Below, piece by piece: positions 56,025 through 64,000 of a stretch of DNA of 64,000 nt. A model generated the notes under the pieces. That model was not told where the DNA came from, did no database searches, and was given only the letters and a program-made list of their open reading frames with translations. The DNA is from Buddleja alternifolia (Eukaryota; Streptophyta; Magnoliopsida; Lamiales; Scrophulariaceae). Position 1 is the stretch's first letter, and each line of letters opens with the position of its first letter. A program made the translations under genes and the position numbers. The stretch lies in assembly GCA_019426215.1 (NCBI GenBank), contig CM033397.1, positions 28,832,480 through 28,896,479 on the forward strand, given 5' to 3'.

Positions 56025-56815
56025 AAAATTTATGTCATTTGTATATTTGGAAAAAATAAATATTACGACATATGTATGAAAAAAAGAAAATTCGATCTAG
56101 ATTGGCGTAACCCGAATTTGGACACATGATGCACCATTATTAGGGGAAAACAAAATGACTTATATGCTGAAGAATAATTTGAGTTTTTGTCTTTCTATTC
56201 CCTTTAATTGAAGATTTATTGCTTAATTAAGCAACTATGCCAACCTGGGCAAACAATTCATAAAGGAACTTCAATATTGTGGCTATAGTCTTTGATGAGT
56301 ACTGTTCAAATCATGTTAAAACACGATTTACTCAATCAAGATTTCCAATAAATTTGACATGAAAATCCTAAATCGTCCATGGGATACTGCACGCTCTTTA
56401 TGTGGTAATATTGAAATATGGCTTAATAGTTATTTCTACTCTTTCCAAATAAATAAAAAGGCATCTTGACGATTACAAAGACTTCAAAAATACAATTAAT
56501 TAAATTTAAGCCAACGAACCAATAATTATGTTTCGTATTCAGACGTCACTTAAACCAATTGAGCCACTTGAAATTCAAAAGCTAGGAAAAAAAGTGAACT
56601 TTATGTCTTCGATTCAACAAAAAGTTGTGCTCGAATGACACTTATGTGATTCATCGTGTTAGTTATTGGATGGTCCAGGACTAAATCGAGGATTTTATAC
56701 ATCTACATATATAAACACCCAAATTCAGTAATTTTCACATGTTAAATTCTATGACAACGTAAATAACTAGTCATCTCGTACGAAAATGTATTATAAATCG
56801 ACTATGTAATGAATA
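56025..56815. repeat. Tandem duplication copy 2, about 0.8 kb, unexpanded
   Basis: The short counterpart of copy 1. It provides empty sites for the Harbinger MITE (44101-44500), the composite MITE plus LTR element (44722-55432) and the poly(T) insert (55958-55983). No gene inside. Confidence 0.75.
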
Positions 56816-57086
56816 AAGACGTAAACGAGTGTTGTGTTAATTTGTACATGTGATTTTAAAATTAATCCTATATATGCCAAACATATTTAAAGCGAAGTGG
56901 TGATTTATCTAAACTAATCAAAATAATTGTACGAAATAATCATAAAATATATGCCAAACATAGTTAAAGCTAAATGTTGTTTAAAAACTTTAATCATATA
57001 TTTAATTACATAGTTAATTGTAATTTACCTCCTGTGAAATCTCAAAATCGCAAAACAATAAAAAAATGACAAAAACAAAGGACAAT
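56816..57086. other. Intergenic, nothing recognised
   Basis: AT-rich DNA between the end of the tandem duplication and the Harbinger-like element. No feature seen. Confidence 0.5.
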
Positions 57087-58301
57087 TTAGGGTCTGTTTG
57101 GTGCGTTTTTGTTTTCGTAGTTCTGCAAAACAGTTTTGTAAAACAATTCTGTAGAACACTTTTTGAAGAATAAAATTTGTTGAAAACCTGTTTGACCCAT
57201 TATTTTGCAGAATATATAATCTCTGAGAATGCGTTTGGATGAAACTGTTTTGCAGTGAAGAAAACACAAAAACACGTTTGGATGGACTTATTTTTAGGTG
57301 TAATATATATACTGTTCATATAATATTTAATAATTTTTTAATTTATATAGTTTAATGTTTAATAAGTAGTACCTACGTCCTCATGTACATTAAAGCAATG
57401 TCAAAATATGACAAATCCTATGTTACTTGAAATTTAAAGCAAATTTATCTCATTATGATAGTATGATAAATGACAAATGTAGATTGGACTAATAGCCACA
57501 ATTGAAAAACACTAATAATTTATTTAAGGAAATTAATATTACATTGATACGAACGTCAAACATGAATGATACCATGTCAGGAAACTCAAAAAAAAAACAT
57601 AATCACGTTACGAAACTGTCCAAAATTATAGAACACATCATATTATTTGAACATGATATAAGATAGTAACAATGGTGAGATTATATGTCATCTCCATTGC
57701 CATCCACACCATCATCATTGACATCTTCATTGACACCGTGTATTTCATCGTCGTTATCGATCTCTTCACCATGCGGGGGATCGAATATTGTCATAAGTTC
57801 GTCCCAAACAGGCTCCCCTTCATAATTGTGGATTGGGAGATTATCCATGGAAATGATGGGTTTTTGTGAAGAAGCTGTGAATACAAAGACCATAAATAGA
57901 GCTAGTTAATTTTTCTTCATTTGCAGCCAAACATATTGATTTTTTACACCACTTAACCTATTGTAATCCAATTATAATTAATGAATTAAAAATGTTACAC
58001 TATTCATCCAAGAATCACACCAATTGAAGTGCTTTTTTTTCTCACACAAGCACACTAAATTAGCCCACCTAATGGTTGGGTGATAATGTTTAAACTATTC
58101 CAATGCTACATTTTCAAAGCATGACTCAGAGAACAGAGCTCAAGCTCCCATTTCATCTTTGATTTTTCTATAGGCAATATGCTCGCTAATTAATACTTGA
58201 TGCACGAGAGAGAGAAAGAGTCCTTTGTAGGGGTATTTTTCAGCTTTGAATAATTGATAGCCATAGCCCATGCAACTTGCATGACATTGATCAGCAAGAT
58301 A

Positions 58302-58342
58302 TATATATATATATAGAGAGAGAGAGAAAGAGAGAGAGAGAG
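58302..58342. repeat. TA/GA microsatellite
   Basis: A TA run followed directly by a GA run with two interruptions, within the Harbinger-like element. Confidence 0.9.
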
Positions 58343-59044
58343 TATTTTTCTAAAGCAATTTACATGAAACTTCCTACCTTTTAATTCAATAATTTACATA
58401 AACTACTAGAATAAACAAAGAAAATATTTTTCCTTGATAGTATCCTAATCTTTTTTGCTAGTAACCAGCCAAATGAAAAGACATATCTGCACTCTTTAAT
58501 CCAGGTAAAAAAGATTAGTGATTTTGACTCATTCTTCGTAGCTCAGTATCATCATTGAAAATGCTGAACAAATCTGCATTATTATCATATGATGAACATT
58601 CATCCATTAAAATTCCCTTATTATCAGCTCATTCTTCGTAGCTCAGTTTCATTAAAGATTATCACAAAACCCTTTGCAAGACTAAAAAATCTTCCACAAA
58701 ACTTTCAGAAATATCATATTATTCCTTTAGGCAGATTGAATCTCAAGATCTTGTCACAAGAAACACCCAAATGACATAAATCCTCTCCAACTCTCAAAGA
58801 GCCATATCAAATAATTCTCTTAAATTACTTCTTGATTTCATTAACTCTTTAGTTCGTTTAAATCATAAATCCTACAAAAGTACATTTCATTCGCATAAAT
58901 TGAACAGATAAATGTAAACATACATAAGCACACATCCATACATGTGTATACATACATACATATAAAGACAGACATGAAAATCAAGAGACAGAGGGAGACC
59001 TTGTAACAAGAAGAAATTGATGGGGCTTCTTTATTTCTCTCCCT

Positions 59045-59053
59045 GTATATATA

Positions 59054-59101
<48 letters not shown>
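59045..59101. repeat. TA/TG microsatellite
   Basis: TATATATGTGTGTGTG then a long TA run. The small ORFs made of Ile/Tyr repeats here are artefacts. Confidence 0.9.
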
Positions 59102-59102
<1 letters not shown>

Positions 59103-59109
59103 ATCTTCA

Positions 59110-59424
59110 AATTGAAACTCCTACTGCCAATTTTATGCTTTGAAGCAACAAAAAGATTGATCCACAAGTTGGATAATTTATACAAAAATCTTACCAGATC
59201 GTCCAAAAACTCAAGGTTTTTCAGCACTTGTCCGCCGCTACTACACCAGAGGGTTGATACCTGCCTCCGAAAACAAAAAGGCCCAATTTCGATTTTCAAT
59301 CCCTAAGAGAAAAAAATCAGAACCCACTTTTGATTTTGCAGAAATTGTTGAACTTACCTGCTCAAATGTCGATGGAAAAGATGAAGAGGATGAGCTACAT
59401 TCGTTGTTGCAGGCCATGGTGAAG
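59110..59424 (-). CDS. Unrecognised coding-like region inside the Harbinger-like element
   Basis: Minus-strand frames begin at Met near 59424 (MACNNECSS after an upstream MAFT) and read SKVGSDFFLLGIENRNWAF, with a second frame reading RRQVSTLWCSSGGQVL and LEFLDDLVRFLYKLSNLW. Codon pattern and a GT at the change of frame (about 59263) suggest two exons. I do not recognise the protein. It could be a fragment of a host gene carried by the element, or chance. Confidence 0.3.
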
Positions 59425-59785
59425 GCCATAGCTTATTCCACTGTAAATCGCCCTTCGCGAGAGAGAGGAGAAGAAGACGAAAAGAAGAGAGGTTTATGAT
59501 GTTTTGATGAACAGTTGAAATTTCACCCATTTTGTTGATGAATAGTGCCAAAATAAGTACACAGTATTCTGCACTCCGTGTTTTTAAGTGGGAAGAGGAA
59601 ATTCTGACTAAAAATTGAGATTGATTAGCAAAACACCTCAAAGATGTTCTCTAAAATCATCACTCTGTGTTCTTGGTTCTCTGAGAAACGGATACATCAA
59701 AACAATGGGCCAAACGCGTTTTGCCTTTTTTTGTGTTTAAAAAACGCCAAGTGAAGCTCAAAACAGCGGGCCAAACAGGCCCTTA

Positions 59786-60498
59786 CCTCCCTATGAAAAA
59801 AATATAATGATGTTTAACCCCACACGCATTTGACATGAACTGACCAATACAAAGACCAAAAATACCCTTAATTTTTTTAAAAAAATTACACTATTTTTTT
59901 CATATTATTTACGTTTTTTAATTATTTTATATTTTATTTTATTTCTTTGAGAAAATTGCAAATTTAGTTCCGTAACTATAGGGAGTGGTAAAATTAGTCC
60001 TGTCATTTCTGTCACTGGCAATTTAGGGACAATGTCCAATTTTGACCGAAAAATTTCAATTTGGCCAGAAATTAGTCACATGCAATGCACATGGCTCTCC
60101 AATTTGGAGATTTTGAATTTTCCTGCGATTTTTCCTTAGGTGGGCAACATAGCTTCCAACATGGAAAAACAACTACAAGTAGTCCAACAACTAAATGCCA
60201 AGTGGAAGACTTAAATATTCAGAAACTTTTTATTTTTCAAAATCTCATAATCAATTTATATTTTAAATTAACATATTATATAATTTTAATAAATAAAATT
60301 CAAGAAATTAATAAACAAAAATAGGAAAACAAAACCCATTTTCTTCCCGTCTTCCCCAGCAGCGCCGCCCCCTCCCCACCCTCTAGTCCCCTCTAATGGG
60401 ATATTGTGGAGTCGGAATAAAAAGAAGATCGAGAACCAGGAAAAAAGAGCCCAAATAGAGCCAAGATCGAGCCGAAATGGGTCGGGATAGACCGAGGG
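59786..60498. other. Intergenic, no gene recognised
   Basis: A T/A-rich stretch. The part at 59950-60080 (TTTAGTTCCGTAAC and so on) looks like one end of a common plant repeat, but no partner end was found. A GC-rich stretch near 60350-60400 has no coding pattern that I can name. Confidence 0.4.
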
Positions 60499-60835
60499 TA
60501 GGGTTGAAAGACGAACCCAGTTACTCGATACTTGACTCGAGCTCGTTCACTAAAAGCTCATTTGAGCTTGGTTTGTCAGTGTTTTAAACCAAGCTTGAAC
60601 AACTTTTTGTTTTTGATAAGTTTTGAAGCTTGGCTTTAGTAAAAATTGATAAAAACATGTACAAAAATGTCAAATTACTCAAGCTCGACTCATGTTCTGC
60701 TTGATTAAAGCTCGTTTGAGCTCTACTCGCTTAACAATCAAACAAGCTCAAACACAAATTTTTGAAGCTCGATTGTAATTCAAACAATCTTGAACAACAA
60801 TTCGTTCAACTCGACTTGACTCATTTACACCCCTA
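60499..60835. mobile_element. hAT-like MITE, 337 bp
   Basis: Left end TAGGGTTGAAAGACGAACC and right end GACTCATTTACACCCCTA form imperfect TIRs of the known TAGGGGTGTAAA type. They are flanked by ACCGAGGG (60491-60498) and ACCAAGGG (60836-60843), an 8-bp duplication with one mismatch. The body is full of GAGCTCG/CTCGA motifs. No ORF. Confidence 0.82.
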
Positions 60836-60859
60836 ACCAAGGGTCACGAAGGAGTTGAA

Positions 60860-61344
60860 AAATGAAGTCGGGGCAATGTAGAGACCCATGGGCTGTGCCC
60901 CAACACCAAGAAGATGGCGCTCCAGTGCCGCCGCAACCCAACCCCATTTTTGTGGCACTCCAGTGCGAGATCATGCAAAGGGGACCAAATTCCGCGCCCC
61001 AGCCAGCAAATATTAGCGCTAAGGCGCGAGTCAATGTGTTGTAGGTGAAAATCTTCGGAATTTTGGAGCTTTTTGGCACGATTAAGTTGTCTAATGTGAT
61101 TGAGGTTTGTATTGATTTAGTCTCCAAGTCTAGACTTGTTCCCTAAGTTAATTTAGAACTTTTCATATAATTCATTGATCTACTTAGTTTCACTTTGAGA
61201 AATAAAGATATATTCTAAGTTGGCTAGTGGATGTAGGCAAGTTGTATCGAACCACGTTAAATACTCGTGTCTTTCATCTTCATGCTTAGTTTTTATATTT
61301 CTTGATGATTATTTCTTCGTGCTCTGATACTATCATTTCTAACA
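60860..61344 (+). repeat. Probable LTR, 5' start not resolved
   Basis: It ends ATTTCTAACA at 61344, right before a tRNA-Met primer site. The end part (GTGGATGTAGGCAAGTTG, then AACCACGTTAAATACTCG) is organised like the LTR of the 35304-40099 element read in coding sense (GGATGTAGGCAAATT, then AACCACGTAAATC). The upstream GCGC-rich part (60890-61030) also resembles that LTR. The start could not be fixed. Confidence 0.5.
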
Positions 61345-64000
61345 ACTTATATCAGAGCCATAGATTGTAGAGTTAGAAGAGCTCCTAAATCTAGATCTAT
61401 GGAGAAGCATTTTTAGGTAAGCGCGGATTTCATCGTGGAAAAGATAGTAGGAGATGAAAGAAATAATCAAGCTTGACAGTTTCGTTGCAGGTAGTACCAA
61501 TTGAGGTCATGGTAAAGCCGAAGAAGATGATATAGGACGATGTGGTCAGTTAGATCACCAGCCGAGAAAGAGTAATCTCGTTGAACGTTAATGAGAAAAT
61601 GGTGAAAAAAATTTGTGGTGCTAGTAGATAGGCAGATTTGTGTTGCCAGGTGGGTAGACACGAAGCAGTTGGAGCAGCGGTGGTGTTGGTGGTAGAACCG
61701 TAGAGCCAGGGGTCAGAAGGCAGATCCGTGTTGCCAAGAGGGCTAAATGAGTTGTTAGAGACCAGAGGGGCAAGGTCACGGTGCCAGAAAGCCAATCCAC
61801 TGAGCCGAAGATCGGAGTGACAATATCGATAGTTGAGAGGGCAGTGTTGTGTAGTCAATGATAGTGTTAGGTGCCCAGTGAGCCATTAGTTGGCTTGGCT
61901 ATAAATTCGTAAACCATATGACAGTTTGTTTTATATTATAATAAATTCATTTTGGCATTCTCTTTTGTCATTATTTACTTTTAGTTAGTATAGATAAAAA
62001 TCATGTGGAGTACACTGGGCCGTAATCCTAAACTCCGTTTCAAGTCATAGAGACTATGAGATGTAGGATATCACAGTCTCGTTAAAACTCGTTTGTGCGT
62101 GTCATTCTCAAAGGAAAGTGTCTTGTTCCATTGGAATTGACCCGCTAGGTCAGTACGCACAAAGATCCATACTTAGGTGAGTATGAGATTGAACCAGCCC
62201 ACAAGGATTCCTCGTTGGTTTTGCATCGAACTAGGAGTCCTTTGGTTCCGTAGTGTGAGATTAGTGTTCTGACCAGAGATATCATGGCTGGGATGTGTAC
62301 TGCCCACTATACTTTGATATACATGTGCGCGCATTCCAGGAGAATCATATGACATCGTATGTTCTGTATAGTCTAGCAATTTGACCGATCAGATGACATT
62401 AGATATGGGATTCATCCAGGGTGTGACACCTGGTATTTCTTATGTTGTTGTGTAAATCTAAATGATCGATAAAAGCCTCTGATATGAGCGGTGTCTTAAA
62501 AGAGGGAATGGTGATCCCTGTTTAGAAGAGCACGTCATTAGATTTCCAACACAGTCATAGCTTCTGAAGTTATTAGGGTTTCGACCTTTGCCAAACCTTA
62601 GACTTCAGATGGGAAAATGTTGAAAGAATTCGACTTACATAAAGATCGTAACTTGGATAGGTTTTGCTTTTCATTATCAACATCTAGGAAGTCATGGCGA
62701 CGTTGCTAGACATCAAACTATGACTAATAGGTGCCTTGACTTAATTTGGTGAAATTAATTCAAGGCCTAATTAATTATTTGAATAATTAATTTAGCCTTT
62801 GGAATATGACCTATTGCTAGCTTGTTAATGAGTCTAAAGGATTACAAACTAACTTAGCTAATTTTTTGTGAATTAATGGAGAGAATAATTAATTAAAATT
62901 AATTAATTAAAGTCTCTAATTTAATATTAAAATATTATATTAAGTGGGAGATAAAGTAATTAGTGGTTTAATTAATTTAACAAAAAGAAGATTTAATTAA
63001 GTTGGGTTTAAATAAATATTTAGATGGGTCAAGTTAAATTAATCAGTCAGTGGACCAATTAATTGATTAATGACATAGGGCCTAAAAGCCTAAAGAAAAG
63101 AAGACATGCTCTCTAGGTCAAGTGACCTAGTGGGACACACCTACTTGGGTGTGAACAAGGAGAGGATTTATCATAGTGTGAATTTTTTCCCCTCTTTCTT
63201 CTTCTTCTCTGCGTTAGAGCCAAACACTTTTCCTACCCTTTTCTCCATAAGCCAAAAGTTATGAATCTTCTTAGCTAGCACTGATAGAAGATTTCAAGGG
63301 TACAAACTAAGATGTGAATAATCTTAGAGGCCTACACTTGGAGCGCTAAAGCAGATCTATCCGGAGATTTGAAGCTGTGGAGTAGCTTAAAAAGATTGTT
63401 GTTAGTTCTTCAAGAGGTAAACATGAGAAAATTTATATTGTAAGTTTTTAAATCCGATGGTACCATGTCTACCTAACCCTATTTAGGGGATGCTCCTTAT
63501 TTTGAATTATTTTTCATTTTCGCTGCATGGGCATCCCTGGGACGATTCCAACAGTCGAGAGACCAGGGGTAGGGTTATGGAAGCAGATCCACGTAGAGAG
63601 AAACTATGAGGCATAGGCATGACGCCGAGAGGGCATACATGGAGCCAGAAGTCATGGCGGTAGGATTCAAAGCTAGTTAGGTAGATTCACGGAGCCGAGG
63701 TTTTTTTGGTAGAGGGATGTAACGTGACTCGTGTTGTGAGAGCATTGAGCAGATATGTGGGTGACTCGAGTTGGCCATTGAAAAACTAAGAGTATTGACG
63801 GATGGATCAGACACAGCTCATGTAGGGAGTAGAGAGCAGATATGTACAAGATCCAATATTACTGTTGGAAAAAGTCCTTAGTGTAAGAAAGTCATGGAGA
63901 TGGATATGAACGGGATCCAGGGTTACCGTGGGTCAGTTGGACCGAGATGGATATATCATGGTATTCAAGAGTTAGCTTATCACCAAAATAATAGGGTAGC
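61345..64000 (+). mobile_element. Decayed LTR retrotransposon interior, runs off window
   Basis: A primer site TATATCAGAGCC (61350-61361) follows the LTR. The interior at 61370-61860 and 63554-64000 is purine-rich (repeats like GCAGATCC, GAGCCGAG, CAGAGGGG) with no open frame of note. The two parts look alike and are separated by a candidate solo LTR (61865-63553). No protein domain is recognisable. Confidence 0.45.
61865..63553 (+). mobile_element. Candidate solo LTR, 1689 bp
   Basis: It starts TGTTAGGTGCCC and ends GATTCCAACA, with an AT-rich second half (TTAATTAATTAA-type runs near 62860-63060) and a C(T)GCTGCATG-type end arranged like the two other 1.65-1.71-kb solo LTRs. No target duplication was found, and the sequence is too far from them to align by eye. 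Confidence 0.5.

Larger units (their letters stand above)
57090..59782. mobile_element. Harbinger-like TIR element, 2.7 kb, no transposase seen
   Basis: Ends GGG(T/C)CTGTTTGG in inverted orientation with TTA on both sides (57087-57089, 59783-59785), the PIF/Harbinger signature. The sub-terminal part is rich in GCAAAACAGTTTTG-like repeats. It contains an unrecognised coding-like region (minus, 59040-59430) and microsatellites at 58302-58342 and 59045-59101. It has no DDE or Myb ORF, so it is non-autonomous and may carry captured host sequence. Confidence 0.7.

Overview
This is plant nuclear DNA, almost certainly from a eudicot. It is AT-rich and dominated by Ty1/copia LTR retrotransposons, solo LTRs and small TIR transposons. 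The only host gene that looks intact is a multi-exon nuclear gene with GT-AG introns for a plastid-type serine peptidase of family S9. I see no rRNA, tRNA, CRISPR or prokaryotic-style operon.

Layout. 1-11.8 kb: a Sirevirus-like copia element on the minus strand (5' LTR, PBS, gag, zinc knuckle, protease, integrase/RT/RNase H). Downstream of pol, in the position of an envelope-like ORF, lies a decayed ORF that appears to have introns and is split by a 1.65-kb solo LTR with a perfect 5-bp target duplication. The 3' LTR is not in the window. 11.8-16.1 kb: a decayed plus-strand copia element whose leader holds three stem-loops sharing one loop motif. 16.8-27.3 kb: the S9 peptidase gene on the minus strand. 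Its 18 exons join without a frame break into 729 codons, and its introns carry MITEs and microsatellites. 27.4-35.3 kb: a SINE, a Mutator-like element carrying an RNase H-type gene fragment, an array resembling CACTA subterminal repeats, a hairpin MITE nested in a larger TIR element, a solo Sirevirus-type LTR, and a Ty3/gypsy remnant with a 47-bp tandem array. 35.3-40.1 kb: a complete but dead Tork/Tnt1-like copia element with a perfect 5-bp TSD. 40.8-56.8 kb: a tandem duplication of about 0.8 kb whose first copy has swollen to about 15 kb by nested insertions, including a 9.9-kb copia element that itself holds two solo LTRs. 57.1-59.8 kb: a Harbinger-like TIR element. 60.5-64 kb: a hAT-like MITE and the 5' end of another LTR element holding a third 1.7-kb solo-LTR candidate.

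The window therefore records layered transposon insertion. The paralogous copy at 56.0-56.8 kb works as an internal empty-site control for several insertions, which fixes element ends and order without any database. Most in-frame stops in the dead pol genes look like C-to-T or G-to-A changes (CAG/CAA/CGA to stop, TGG to TAG/TGA), as expected of methylated, silenced elements. I found no evidence of a new multi-gene system. The most unusual signals are the three-hairpin leader (11.94-12.18 kb), the spliced-looking ORF behind the Sirevirus pol (1-3.8 kb), the palindrome cluster in the promoter of the 1.1-kb LTRs, and the TE-inflated tandem duplication.
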